A stretch of 64,000 bases of DNA from Brachybacterium tyrofermentans (GTDB taxonomy: Bacteria; Actinomycetota; Actinomycetes; Actinomycetales; Dermabacteraceae): NCBI RefSeq assembly GCF_014897585.1, contig NZ_JABUXW010000005.1, positions 1 to 64,000 on the forward strand, read 5' to 3'. The position numbers and the translations under genes were made by a program. Positions within the stretch are counted from its first letter, which is position 1, and each line of letters begins with the position of its first letter. The notes beneath the pieces were generated by a model. It was given only the letters and a program-made list of their open reading frames with translations, was not told the DNA's origin and did not search any database. Below, piece after piece: positions 1-7,973 of this stretch.

Positions 1-22
1 GAGTAGGTCGCCGCCGGACATC
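1..22 (+). rRNA. rrf: 5S rRNA, 3' end only
   Basis: The opening bases (GAGTAGG, then CGCCGCCGGACA) match the conserved 3' strand of bacterial 5S rRNA, including the part that closes helix I. Only about 20 nt are inside the window; the rest, and probably 23S and 16S, lie to the left. The mature end is placed by analogy near base 20-22. A strong terminator follows six bases later, as expected at the end of an rrn operon. Confidence 0.8.
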
Positions 23-27
23 TTTGT

Positions 28-85
28 GGGAGTGGGAGTGAGCTTGAGACCCGTGTGGGTTTCGTTCCTCCCACTCCCTTTTTTT
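28..85 (+). terminator. Rho-independent terminator of the rrn operon
   Basis: A perfect 11-bp inverted repeat (28-38, GGGAGTGGGAG, with 68-78, CTCCCACTCCC) is followed directly by seven T residues (79-85). This is the only textbook hairpin-plus-T-run terminator found in the window. Confidence 0.9.
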
Positions 86-423
86 GTGCCCGAAACCAGG
101 GCGTTCGCAGCGGCCCGGAGCGAGTGCCGGCAGCAGGCTGCTCTCGTTGGGAAGCCGTGCATCGGTGCGTGGATAGCGTGACTGCTGATGCCGAGATTGC
201 GTGGAGAGCGTGACCGCTGATGTGGAGATCAGGTAGGTACCCAGCGCAGTCCCAGTACTGGCTCAGGATGATGCCGGGTGCAGGATCTCGTAGCGCACGG
301 TGTGCCGGATGGACCGCAGTGTCGAGGTGCAGCTGAGCATGGTGCGTCGGTGGCGTGGTGATGTGACGGATTCACTGGTGGTCAGGACTGCCGCCATCGT
401 GGATCCTGCACCATGCTTGAGAC
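86..423. other. Gene-free stretch between rrn and the MFS gene
   Basis: I see no convincing coding frame, tRNA or element end in these 338 bases. The only structure is a two-copy tandem 32-bp repeat at 166-197 and 198-229, described separately. The reverse-strand reading frame over 263-550 has no coding character. Confidence 0.5.
166..229. repeat. 32-bp tandem repeat, two copies
   Basis: Bases 166-197 and 198-229 both begin TGCGTGGA and agree at 28 of 32 positions. They are tandem with no spacer, in the region between the rRNA terminator and the MFS gene. Function unknown. Confidence 0.7.
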
Positions 424-1707
424 ATGTCGAGCTGCCCGCCGGAGACCTGTGACGCCCCCACCCCTGGAGCGGACACCCCAGCTGCGGGCATCCCCGCAGT
501 GGAGTCACCTGCTTCCAGTACACCTGCTTCGAATAGACCTGCAGCGCCACGGCACAACCCGGTGGTGATCGCGCTCGCGCTGTCCGCCGGGACTGCCGCG
601 CTCGTGAGCGCAGAGTTCCTGCCCGCCGGCGTGCTGCCGGGGATGGCCCGCGACCTCGGGGTGACCGAGGGGCGCGCAGGCCTGACCCTCGCGGCGACAG
701 CGCTCGCGGGGGCCGTGACGGCGCCCACCATCGCCTCCGTGCTGCCGCGTGCCGACCGGCGCACGGTGCTCCTGGTGCTGCTGCTGCTGCTGGCGGTCAT
801 CTCCAACATCGTGGTGGCGATCTCCCCGAGCTTCGGGATCGTGCTGGTCTCGCGACTTCTCCTGGGTGTGGCGATCTCCGGATTCTGGTCCTTCGCCCTG
901 TCCGTCGGGGTGCAGGTGACCGGACGCCCAGCACTCGTGTCCACGACGGTGGCGGTCGGCACCAGCATGGCCACCGTCATCGGAGTGCCGGTGTCCTCCG
1001 TGCTCGGCGACATCATCGGGTGGCGAGCTGTCTTCGGAGCAGCCGCGGTGCTGACGCTGATGGCCGGCGCCGTGCTGTGGCGTCTGCTTCCCCCCGTCCC
1101 TGCTCAGCAGGGTGCCGGGCTCGCCATGATGCGCGCGGTGCTGGGGAACCGTCGGCTGGTCGCGGGGGTCGTCGTGATCTTCGTGGCCGCCTTCGCGAAC
1201 TTCGTGGCCTATCCCTACATCCGTGTGGCGATCGAGGCGATCGACGCCTCGATGGTCGCGGTGCTGCTTCTGGGCTGGGGCCTCGGGGGCCTGGCGGGCA
1301 ATCTCGCCGCCGGCTATCTGTCCCGCTGGCTGCGCTGGGCCGCAACGGCCGGGCCGGCGATCCTTGCGATCGCCCTCGCCGCCCTGGCGGGGACGCAGGG
1401 GAGCGCGCTGCTTGCCATTGCGGTCGTGATGTGGGGCTTCGGGTTCAGCATGGTGCCCGTGACCACGCAGCTGTGGGTCTCGGCGATCGAGCCGCGTCGC
1501 GTCGAATCAGCCGTGGGTCTCCAGGTGACCGCCTTCCAGATCGCGATCATGAGCGGTTCCGTGGTGGAAGGGTCCTGGTCGATCAGCAGGGACCGCCTGC
1601 AGCGATGCTCATGGGCGCCGTCGCCGCAGTGCTCGCCACGATCGGCTTCGCCTCCCTGCGGATCATCCCGCGGGTTTCGTGAGCATCGCCTGAGTGCTGA
1701 GTGCTGA
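424..1707 (+). CDS. MFS drug/sugar efflux transporter, frameshifted near the C-terminus
   Basis: Predicted 12-helix major facilitator of the AraJ/Bcr type in the inner membrane. After a Pro/Ala-rich leader of about 45 residues come hydrophobic segments typical of drug-H+ antiporters, with the early motif SAEFLPAGVLPGMARDLG and a conserved RLLLGVAISGFWS segment. From about 1566 the frame loses sense: residues after IMSGSVVEGS become Ser/Arg/Cys-rich, whereas the adjacent +1 frame continues with a membrane-like tail (LMGAVAAVLATIGFASLRII) to a stop at 1682. Restoring one G in GTGGTGGAAGG would give about 419 residues. The present frame runs on into the heptamer repeat and stops at 1707. Either a real C-terminal mutation or a one-base sequencing error. 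Substrate unknown. Confidence 0.75.
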   Translation: MSSCPPETCDAPTPGADTPAAGIPAVESPASSTPASNRPAAPRHNPVVIALALSAGTAALVSAEFLPAGVLPGMARDLGVTEGRAGLTLAATALAGAVTAPTIASVLPRADRRTVLLVLLLLLAVISNIVVAISPSFGIVLVSRLLLGVAISGFWSFALSVGVQVTGRPALVSTTVAVGTSMATVIGVPVSSVLGDIIGWRAVFGAAAVLTLMAGAVLWRLLPPVPAQQGAGLAMMRAVLGNRRLVAGVVVIFVAAFANFVAYPYIRVAIEAIDASMVAVLLLGWGLGGLAGNLAAGYLSRWLRWAATAGPAILAIALAALAGTQGSALLAIAVVMWGFGFSMVPVTTQLWVSAIEPRRVESAVGLQVTAFQIAIMSGSVVEGSWSISRDRLQRCSWAPSPQCSPRSASPPCGSSRGFREHRLSAEC

Positions 1708-1753
1708 GTGCTGAGTGCTGAGTGCTGAGCGTTGAGCGTTGAGCGTTGAGCGC
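1691..1753. repeat. Heptanucleotide tandem repeat, nine units
   Basis: Nine consecutive 7-bp units run TGAGTGC x5, TGAGCGT x3, TGAGCGC x1. Because 7 is not a multiple of 3 and each unit contains TGA, the tract places a stop in all three forward frames within 21 bp. It lies 8 bp after the unshifted stop of the MFS gene and ends the shifted frame. Confidence 0.95.
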
Positions 1754-1840
1754 TGACGGAGAAAGCAGTCGGCCGACGAGCTCACGGCAGCGGCCAGATG
1801 GTCCCGCCCGCTCACTACTGGTCGAGTGCTCCGCGTCGCC

Positions 1841-2113
1841 TCAGAAGTCCTCGTCGAGGTTTCTCTCGAGCAGTGCGGCCAGAGCATCGAGTGCGGCGTC
1901 GGCGCCATCACCCTCGGCGCGCAGGATGACCTCCTCGCCGTGGTCCGCGTTCAGCGTCAGGATCATGAGGATGCTCGAGGCTCGGACAGGTGCGCCACCG
2001 GACTTCTCGATGGTGACGGCGACCGGCTGCTCGCTCGCGGCCTGGGAGAAGATCGCGGCGGGGCGGGCATGGAGCCCGCTCGTGCTCGCGATCCTGACAA
2101 GACGTTCTGGCAT
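1841..2113 (-). CDS. ptsH: Phosphocarrier protein HPr
   Basis: HPr of the phosphoenolpyruvate:sugar phosphotransferase system passes phosphate from Enzyme I to sugar-specific EIIA proteins in the cytoplasm. The 90-residue product has the family's usual length. It carries the active-site histidine at position 15 in SGLHARPAA and the regulatory serine at position 46 in RASSILMILTL. The start at 2113 is chosen because the protein then aligns end to end with HPr and AAAGG lies about 8 nt upstream. No ptsI or EII genes adjoin it; the only other PTS gene in the window is the EIIA at 52.3 kb. The acidic tail NLDEDF is not diagnostic. Confidence 0.93.
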   Translation of the reverse strand: MPERLVRIASTSGLHARPAAIFSQAASEQPVAVTIEKSGGAPVRASSILMILTLNADHGEEVILRAEGDGADAALDALAALLERNLDEDF

Positions 2114-2475
2114 CGTGGGTGCCTTTCTGGACGGTGCGACCACCAGCGTATCGCCGGGATGGCCCTCCTTGTGACCCGCGAACGGGCGATCCCGTGCAGA
2201 GGTGTGCACGCATCGAGCGCCCGTCCGTCGGGTTACCGGAGAGAAACCGAACAGATGCGCAGAATAGTCGCGCGACGCCGGGGCGAGCCGTGTAGCGTTC
2301 TGCATGTTCCGTCAGGGGTGGCGCGACGTCCCGAGCGCGGCGCGTCGGCATCTTCGGTGGTCACCGCGCGATCAGCGCAGCACGGGAGCCTGTGGCGGGC
2401 AGGTCGCGGGGACTGTGACAGACGTCGGTCGGTCCACAGTGCAGAGCCGGTGGGTGGCTGCCCATTCACGAGTGT
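2114..2475. other. Intergenic region between ptsH and the TetR gene
   Basis: About 360 bases between two divergently transcribed genes. It should hold the ptsH promoter; a possible minus-strand -10 (TATTCT, near 2262-2267) has no good -35. I see no open frame with coding character and no strong inverted repeat. Confidence 0.4.
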
Positions 2476-2481
2476 TACCAT
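2476..2481 (+). promoter_or_regulatory. Leaderless -10 hexamer (TACCAT) for the TetR gene
   Basis: TACCAT fits TANNNT and ends 6 nt before the ATG at 2488, which would put the transcription start at the start codon. No Shine-Dalgarno is present. Confidence 0.5.
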
Positions 2482-2487
2482 CTGTTC

Positions 2488-3165
2488 ATGCCCAGCACAG
2501 AAGGTCGTGCACCGGATCCGCGGCCTGCACGCACACGCGCGGCGATCTTCGCCGCGGCCAGAGACCTCAGCGCCACGGATGGCGAGGTCACGGTCAACGC
2601 CCTGGCGCAGCGCGCCGGAGTCAGCCGCGCCGCGTTCTACAGCCATTTCTCCGGTCTCGATGATCTGATGGCAGCGATACTCGGGACGATGTTCGACCTC
2701 CAGCTCGAGCGCGCCACGAAGCTGGCGGCCGAGGGTCGCAGCATCCAGGAGCTGGTGCAGTCAGCCGCAGCGACGATGGTGGCCTATGTCGATCGGCATC
2801 AGGCGTTCCTCCGGGGCGGTCTGGAATGGAAGTTCTCCCACCGCACCTACCTGATCCTGGTGACGACCCTCTCCGACCTCCACGTCGTCGCCCTGGAGCA
2901 GCTGGGCGACACAGTGCCCGCGTATCTGCCGCTGCAGCAGACGGCACGGTACTTCGCCGGTGGCTCCCTGGACGTGCTCGCCCAGTGGCTCGTCGAGTCC
3001 GAGGAGGACGCGCGCGCCGGCAAGGAGGTGGACAGCTTCCATCTGACGGTCGCCCTGCTGCGGCTCCTGCCCAGCTGGTACACGGGCCTGCTCCCCGAGG
3101 ACCCGATCCCGGAGGATCTGGTCGACGCCGACCTCTTCGCCGACAGCCTCGATACCGAGGACTGA
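2488..3165 (+). CDS. TetR/AcrR family transcriptional regulator
   Basis: A 225-residue TetR-like repressor. The N-terminal three-helix DNA-binding domain spans roughly residues 15-62, with a helix-turn-helix in VNALAQRAGVSRAAFYSHF. The C-terminal helical half (about 70-210) is the dimerisation and ligand domain and gives no clue to its ligand. The start codon is preceded by TACCAT at a 6-nt distance and no ribosome site, so the message may be leaderless. The next gene is convergent and begins 2 bp after the stop, so there is no operon partner on this strand. The target is unknown; autoregulation or control of a neighbour is possible. Confidence 0.9.
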   Translation: MPSTEGRAPDPRPARTRAAIFAAARDLSATDGEVTVNALAQRAGVSRAAFYSHFSGLDDLMAAILGTMFDLQLERATKLAAEGRSIQELVQSAAATMVAYVDRHQAFLRGGLEWKFSHRTYLILVTTLSDLHVVALEQLGDTVPAYLPLQQTARYFAGGSLDVLAQWLVESEEDARAGKEVDSFHLTVALLRLLPSWYTGLLPEDPIPEDLVDADLFADSLDTED

Positions 3166-3167
3166 GC

Positions 3168-4529
3168 TCAGCAGTCCCGCGCCAGGCGCAGCAGCACCCG
3201 GGCGCCGAAACGCACCGCGTCCACGGGTACTCGTTCGTCGACCCCATGGAAGAGCGGCGCGAAGTCCAGGTCCTCGGGCAGCTGGAGCGGTGCGAAGCCG
3301 TACCCGGTGATGCCGAGCTCCCGATACAGAGCCTTGTTGTCCGTGCCGCCGCTCAGGCAGTACGGCAGCACCTCGGCGCCCGGATCCTCCGCCTGGATCG
3401 ACTGCGTCATGACGCTCATCAGCGCCGAGTCACGGGGGGAGTCCACAGAATTGCCGATGTGGTCGATGACCACCTCGACGTCCTCGCCTGCCAGCTCCTC
3501 GAGCAGGGCGAGCAGCTCGTCCTGATGGCCGGGGAGGAAGCGGGCATCGAAGGTCGCCTCGGCTGTCTGCGGGATGACGTTGCCCTTGTACCCGGCGCTG
3601 AGCATCGTCATGTTGACGGAGTCGCCCAGGGTCCCGGAGACGAACTGGCGCGCCCCGCCCAGCAGCGGGAGGAACGCCTGGATGTCCTGCTCGTCCCAGC
3701 CCACGCCGGTGATCTCGGTGACCCCGTCGAAGAGGTCCTTCACGCTCGCGATGAACTCCAGCGGGAACACGTGCTCGTCGATCGCGGCGATGGCACGGGC
3801 CAGGCGCACGATGGCGTTCTCCTCGTTGGGGACGGAGCCGTGCCCCGCTCGGCCGATGGCGCGCAGCCGCCCCCAGGCCAGGCCCTTCTCGGCGGTCTGC
3901 ACGAGGTACGCGCGCACGTTCTCGCCGGTGCCCCTCTCGGGGAGCGTGATGGAGTAGCCGCCCACCTCGCTGATCGCCTCGGACATACCTGCGAACAGCT
4001 CCGGTCGATGCTCCACCATCCAGCCGCTGCCCCAGACGCCGCCGTTCTCCTCGTCGGCGAAGAACACGAACAGCAGGTCGCGGGGCGGAACCTGGCCCGT
4101 GCGGGCGAGATGCCGCGCCAGCGCGAGGATCATGCCGACCATGTCCTTCATGTCCACGGCGCCGCGACCGTAGATCATGCCGTCGTGGATCTCCGCGCCG
4201 AAGGGATCCACGGACCAGTCCTCCGCGCGGGCCGGCACGACGTCGAGATGCCCGTGGATGATGAGCCCGCCACGATCGCGGTCCTCGCCGGCCATGCGCA
4301 CGAAGACACTGGGGCGGCCGGGCGCGGATTCGTGCACTTCCGGCTCCAGGCCCACCTCGCGCAGCTTCGCCACGACGTAGTCCGCGGCTTCGGTCTCGCC
4401 CACGCCCCAGGTCGCGGGATCGTTGCCCCCGAAGTTGGTGGTGTCGATCCGGATGAGCTCACGGGTGAACTGGACGGCTTCATCCTGCAGCACGGTGAGC
4501 TCGTCGGCGCTCGGGTCGGCGATCGGCAT
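3168..4529 (-). CDS. M20 family metallopeptidase (dipeptidase/deacylase type)
   Basis: Predicted cytoplasmic zinc hydrolase of the M20/M25/M40 family (ArgE/DapE/CPG2 relatives), 453 residues. Metal-site motifs are in order: IIHGHLDVVPA (His ligand and catalytic Asp), GRGAVDMKDM (bridging Asp), FADEENGG (catalytic Glu pair), and a late HGVDERVPVDAV with the last His ligand. The lid domain lies between roughly 195 and 330. ATG at 4529 is preferred over the one 30 bp upstream because GAGGAGG sits 8 nt before it. Substrate cannot be told from sequence; acyl-amino acids or dipeptides are usual for this branch. It faces the TetR gene tail to tail. Confidence 0.9.
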   Translation of the reverse strand: MPIADPSADELTVLQDEAVQFTRELIRIDTTNFGGNDPATWGVGETEAADYVVAKLREVGLEPEVHESAPGRPSVFVRMAGEDRDRGGLIIHGHLDVVPARAEDWSVDPFGAEIHDGMIYGRGAVDMKDMVGMILALARHLARTGQVPPRDLLFVFFADEENGGVWGSGWMVEHRPELFAGMSEAISEVGGYSITLPERGTGENVRAYLVQTAEKGLAWGRLRAIGRAGHGSVPNEENAIVRLARAIAAIDEHVFPLEFIASVKDLFDGVTEITGVGWDEQDIQAFLPLLGGARQFVSGTLGDSVNMTMLSAGYKGNVIPQTAEATFDARFLPGHQDELLALLEELAGEDVEVVIDHIGNSVDSPRDSALMSVMTQSIQAEDPGAEVLPYCLSGGTDNKALYRELGITGYGFAPLQLPEDLDFAPLFHGVDERVPVDAVRFGARVLLRLARDC

Positions 4530-4695
4530 GCCGGGTCCTCCTCGGGGTCGGGCCTTCACCGTACTCGGCAGGTCAGGAGCCCCGCGCCGATGCCCGCGCC
4601 GTGACCCCCGGTGTGTTCTGCGCCGTGATCGGCAGCGCTGGGGAGCAGGCGCGGGCGGTGGCCCGGCCGGAGGCGGAGCACCAGCCGGGCGGGGG

Positions 4696-5187
4696 TCAGC
4701 TCTGCGAGCCCTCGAGGTGCGCCCGCATGAACCACTGGAACTTCTCCAGGCCTCGGGTCTGCTCGATGAGGATGTCCTCCGTGAGCGGATCCAGCTCGCC
4801 GGCCAGGGTGATCGCCTTCCGGTTCGACGCGATGATCCCGGTGTAGACCTCGTCCAGGGCGCGCAGGTGATCCTGGGTGTCGGCCTTGCCGAGGGTGTAG
4901 TCCGTCCAGCCGCGCTCGGCGACGAGGCGGCCCGGGGTGCCGACGGGGGAGGCGCCCAGCTGGGCGATCCGCTCCGCGAGGTCGTCGGTGAAGCCGCGCA
5001 CCTCCTCGACCTGCGGGTCGAGCATCTCGTGGACGGCGATGAAACGAGGCCCGGTGACGTTCCAGTGCGCGTGCTTGAGCGTGAGGTGCAGGTCGTTCAT
5101 CGCGTGGAGCCGGTCCTGCAGGGACTCCACGAGGCGCAGGGAATCGTCGGCTCCGAGTCCGGGAACGGTATAGGCGAGGTCAGCCAT
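4696..5187 (-). CDS. dps: Dps family DNA protection / ferritin-like protein
   Basis: A 163-residue Dps: a dodecameric mini-ferritin that oxidises and stores iron and shields DNA during starvation and peroxide stress. The ferroxidase signature is clear at about residues 37-65 (KHAHWNVTG, then AVHEMLD, then VEEV), giving the His, His, Asp and Glu ligands shared between subunits. The four-helix bundle fills the length, without a long Lys-rich tail. ATG at 5187 is chosen because AAGGAG lies 8 nt upstream; the in-frame ATG 39 bp earlier lacks a ribosome site. It stands alone, with 166 bp of unassigned sequence downstream. Confidence 0.93.
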   Translation of the reverse strand: MADLAYTVPGLGADDSLRLVESLQDRLHAMNDLHLTLKHAHWNVTGPRFIAVHEMLDPQVEEVRGFTDDLAERIAQLGASPVGTPGRLVAERGWTDYTLGKADTQDHLRALDEVYTGIIASNRKAITLAGELDPLTEDILIEQTRGLEKFQWFMRAHLEGSQS

Positions 5188-5364
5188 GTCGTCTTCTCCT
5201 TCAGGTCGGGTGCGGTGATCGTCCACCGATCGTCGTCCCCTTCAACGGGAAAGGGAAGGGGGTTGTTCCGTGTCGGTCTACCGCCTGGTTGTTCTGCTCG
5301 TGGTGCTCGGGCGGGGCCACCTCCGTACGATGGGTACGATCCTGACCCCACCGGAGGTGCGCCC

Positions 5365-6231
5365 ATGAAGCCGATCGACTCGATCCGTGAACGGCTCTCG
5401 GCCGTACCGGAGGCGGTGCGTCAGCGAACTGACACCTCCTCGGCCCACTCCCGCCTCCTCGCCGATGCCCGCGCGGTGATCCCTGACCTGCCGCGCACCG
5501 CAGATTCCGGTCATCTGGTCCGGGCGGCGCGTCGGCTCGTGCGCCGCGCGGCGCAGGACGAGTTCGCGCGCGAAGGGGTCACCCAGGTGCGACTGCCCGA
5601 GGAGCGGGGGAGGATCGAGCTGCGGCGGGCCGATGTGCCGGGCGAGGCCAGTTTCCACGCCTTCGTCGAGGACCTGCTGCTCGCGCTGGACTTCGCGCCG
5701 AGCCCGCTCGAGCGGGATGACGCGATGGAGCTGCGTCGTGCGCCGACGTCCTCCGACCAGTACGGTCTCTCCCCGGAGGTCGCCGCGGATCTTGCGTCCT
5801 TCCTGCTGGGGAAGGCCTTCGAGCTCGACCCGGAGGAGCAGGATCTCGACGCCTTCTTCGCCGAGCGGGCCGAGCTGCTCCGTGACGATGTGCGGGGCAC
5901 GCTCGTGCGACAGGTGCGGGTTCCGCTCGAGCTGAAGGTGGCGCTGGACCGGCACGAACTGATCGAGAACGGGAAGGGCCCTGCCGCGGGGTTCGAGGGG
6001 CCCGACGTCGAGGGCTTCGCGTCGCCGAGAGGTGGGCCGGGGGACGAGGACGCCACGGAGGAGGAGCGGCGCAGCTTCGCGCAGCGAGCCCAGGCCGCCT
6101 TCGACTTCGCCCAATCCGAGGCGGGACGGACCGCCTTCGGCATGCTGCGCACCGGCGCGGAGAAGGCCTACTGGAAGTACGGCCAGGGCGAGGGCCGCGG
6201 CCCGACGCCCAAGGGTCCCCCGAAGCGCTGA
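5365..6231 (+). CDS. Hypothetical protein, 288 residues
   Basis: I do not recognise this family. The product is soluble, highly charged (Arg/Glu-rich) and without signal peptide or membrane helix. It reads as mostly helical: an N-terminal segment with repeated Arg (LVRAARRLVRRAAQDEF), a middle with DLLLALDFAPSPLERDDAME, and a C-terminal helix ending in a Lys/Pro-rich tail. The ATG follows GGAGG at about 8 nt, and coding bias is strong throughout, so the gene is real. It is divergent from dps with 177 bp between them. Confidence 0.7.
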   Translation: MKPIDSIRERLSAVPEAVRQRTDTSSAHSRLLADARAVIPDLPRTADSGHLVRAARRLVRRAAQDEFAREGVTQVRLPEERGRIELRRADVPGEASFHAFVEDLLLALDFAPSPLERDDAMELRRAPTSSDQYGLSPEVAADLASFLLGKAFELDPEEQDLDAFFAERAELLRDDVRGTLVRQVRVPLELKVALDRHELIENGKGPAAGFEGPDVEGFASPRGGPGDEDATEEERRSFAQRAQAAFDFAQSEAGRTAFGMLRTGAEKAYWKYGQGEGRGPTPKGPPKR

Positions 6232-6303
6232 GCGTCGGCGGTCCGGACCCTCACGGCCCGAGCCGTCACGATCCGGACCGTCCCGCTCCTGCGGCCCCGT
6301 GCG

Positions 6304-7296
6304 TCACGACTGCGCCGACGGCGACTCATCGGCCGACGCGCCCCTGGCAGTCCCGGTTTCCCCGGCTGCCCCGCCTTCTGCGGCATCTGGACCGGCTTCC
6401 GGTCCGGCGGGCGGATCCGTCTGCGTCGACTGCGAGGCGGCCGACGGGCCGGCGAGGATCGTGTAGAGGCAGCGGCGGGCCTCCTCGAGGAGCGTGGCGG
6501 CCTCGCGGACCTGCGAGTCCGTCCCGGTCCGGGCGACCTCCCGCAGAGCGCCCATCAGGCCATGGCCGAGCTCGCGCAGGTCGATGACCTCGTCGTCCAC
6601 CGAATGCGCGGCCGCCGGGAATGGATCGGTCCAGGACGAGGAGTTCTCCTCGACATGGGTCCGTCCGGCTTCGGTGAGGCTCGCGAGCTTGCGTCCGCCG
6701 CTCTTCTCCGTGGCGACGAGACCCTCGTCCTCCAGCTGGGAGAGGGTGGGGTAGATGGCGCCGGGGCTCGGGCGCCAGCGGCTTCCGGTGCGCTCGGTGA
6801 TGGTCTGCATCAGCTGGTAGCCGTGCATCGGCTCCTCGGCGAGGAGCAGGAGCACCGCGGTGCGCACGTCCCCACGGGGAGCACGGTGAGGCCCGCGGCC
6901 GCGGCGATCCGGGCCGCCCCCGCGTCGGCCCGGACCGCCGCGGCGATCGGGGCCGAACCCTTCGGGGTCGCGCCCGCCGGGACCGAACCCGCCGGGACCG
7001 AACCCGCCGGGACCGAACCCGCCGGGTCCGAATCCGCGGGGGCCGAAGCCCCTCGGGCCGCCGCCCCCGAAGCCTTCGGGTCGGAACCCGTCCGGGTCGA
7101 AGCCCTCGGCGTCGGACCTGCCGCGGTCGGGGTCGTCGGGGCCTCGTCGGCCGCGACCTCCCCGCCCACGCCCACGGCGCTCGGGCCCGCCCTCGGCGGG
7201 ATTCTCGGCGCCATAGGGCCCGTCATGGCGCCGGCGGTCGGCGCGGTCGATGTTCTCCCCGAAACGGGGGTGATGGTGGTCGTGATGGCGTCGCAT
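6304..7296 (-). CDS. PadR family regulator with long Gly/Asp/Arg-rich N-terminal arm
   Basis: The winged-helix domain is canonical PadR: VRTAVLLLLAEEPMHGYQLM, then WRPSPGAIYPTLSQLEDEGL, starting near residue 144 of 330. What precedes it is unusual: a His-rich start (RRHHDHHHP), a charged stretch, and four FGPGG pentapeptides coded by a 15-bp tandem repeat. The C-terminal part continues with a helical dimerisation region and an Ala/Gly/Glu-rich tail. ATG at 7296 is chosen because AAGGGGG precedes it. A perfect AT-rich 12-bp palindrome lies 31 bp upstream and suggests autoregulation. No effector gene (transporter) is adjacent. The arm may be disordered or sense metal through its histidines; that is speculation. 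Confidence 0.85.
   Translation of the reverse strand: MRRHHDHHHPRFGENIDRADRRRHDGPYGAENPAEGGPERRGRGRGGRGRRGPDDPDRGRSDAEGFDPDGFRPEGFGGGGPRGFGPRGFGPGGFGPGGFGPGGFGPGGRDPEGFGPDRRGGPGRRGGGPDRRGRGPHRAPRGDVRTAVLLLLAEEPMHGYQLMQTITERTGSRWRPSPGAIYPTLSQLEDEGLVATEKSGGRKLASLTEAGRTHVEENSSSWTDPFPAAAHSVDDEVIDLRELGHGLMGALREVARTGTDSQVREAATLLEEARRCLYTILAGPSAASQSTQTDPPAGPEAGPDAAEGGAAGETGTARGASADESPSAQS
6976..7035 (-). repeat. 15-bp tandem repeat coding FGPGG
   Basis: Four in-frame 15-bp units (6976-6990, 6991-7005, 7006-7020 identical; 7021-7035 diverged) encode repeated Phe-Gly-Pro-Gly-Gly in the PadR arm. The unit length preserves the frame, so copy number can change without breaking the gene. Confidence 0.9.
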
Positions 7297-7327
7297 GGTG
7301 CGACCCCCTTCCTGTCGAAGTGCTATC

Positions 7328-7339
7328 ACGATATATCGT
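7328..7339 (-). promoter_or_regulatory. Candidate PadR operator (12-bp palindrome)
   Basis: ACGATATATCGT is a perfect palindrome in an AT-rich island upstream of the PadR gene. PadR proteins commonly bind AT-rich dyads in their own promoters; the match here is by position and character only. The island also supplies plausible -10 sequences for the minus strand. Confidence 0.5.
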
Positions 7340-7445
7340 TATGTATCGCGTGGCAAGAGAGAGCGGGCTCGCCCGCGATCCATGAGATCGAGAGAGGCCC
7401 CCGGAGCGCCGGCCACGCCCCGGCGCGGTCCCGGCAGTCAACGCA

Positions 7446-7483
7446 CTGCGGCGCCGGTCCCAGAGTGGGGTCCGGCGCCGCAG
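7446..7483 (-). terminator. Hairpin downstream of the sulfurtransferase-SufE operon
   Basis: A perfect 12-bp inverted repeat (7446-7457 CTGCGGCGCCGG with 7472-7483) with a 14-nt loop begins 20 bp after the SufE stop. There is no U-run on either side, so it may end transcription weakly or protect the 3' end. Confidence 0.55.
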
Positions 7484-7502
7484 CGGAGATCGTCTCAGCA
7501 GG

Positions 7503-7973
7503 TCAGAGGCCGGCCTTCAGGCGCAGCTGCCGCTTGATGCGGGCGAGCATGCCCGCCATGCCGTTCAGCCGCAGCAGGCTCACCACCTCGGCGAGACCCA
7601 GCGCGCCGGTCACGGTGTCCGGGGTGTCGAGCACCTCGCCCACCGTGCGACCGTCGAGGGCCTCCGCGAGGATCGAGGCGAAACCGCGCGTGGTCGGGGC
7701 CTCCGGCGGGGCGGAGAAAAACAGTCGGGCGGTCGCCTCGCGACCGGAGCCCTCCACCTCGGTCACCAGGAAGATCGGCGACTGGCACTCCGGGACCGGT
7801 TCGAGCAGCTCGGGGTGCTCGGCGTAGCGCGGCGGCAGCTCCGGCAGATCGTTGGCGAACTCCAGCAGCAGCTGCAGACGATCCCGGCCGGTCAGGGCAT
7901 GGAAGTCGTCGGCGATCTCGGCGAAGGCCGCCGGCAGCTCGGCGCCGTCGGCGGGGGTCGATCCGGTGCTCAT
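7503..7973 (-). CDS. SufE family sulfur-acceptor protein
   Basis: SufE-like proteins take persulfide sulfur from a desulfurase or sulfurtransferase and pass it on for Fe-S cluster assembly or other sulfur chemistry. The 156-residue protein has the family's acceptor cysteine in [11 protein letters not shown] (about residue 63) and the C-terminal [18 protein letters not shown] helix. The start codon overlaps the stop of the upstream sulfurtransferase in an ATGA junction, so the two are probably translationally coupled and functionally paired: the rhodanese supplies the persulfide. A GC-rich hairpin follows the stop. No suf or isc scaffold genes are nearby. Confidence 0.9.
   Translation of the reverse strand: MSTGSTPADGAELPAAFAEIADDFHALTGRDRLQLLLEFANDLPELPPRYAEHPELLEPVPECQSPIFLVTEVEGSGREATARLFFSAPPEAPTTRGFASILAEALDGRTVGEVLDTPDTVTGALGLAEVVSLLRLNGMAGMLARIKRQLRLKAGL

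Noticed and set aside
263..550. Minus-strand 95-codon frame near the window start
   Set aside because: No ribosome site, poor codon choice, and it runs into the MFS gene on the other strand.
2826..4604. A 592-codon plus-strand frame running across the TetR and M20 peptidase genes
   Set aside because: Its product is a His/Arg/Gly-rich shadow typical of the complement of a high-GC gene; the minus strand encodes a complete M20 peptidase.
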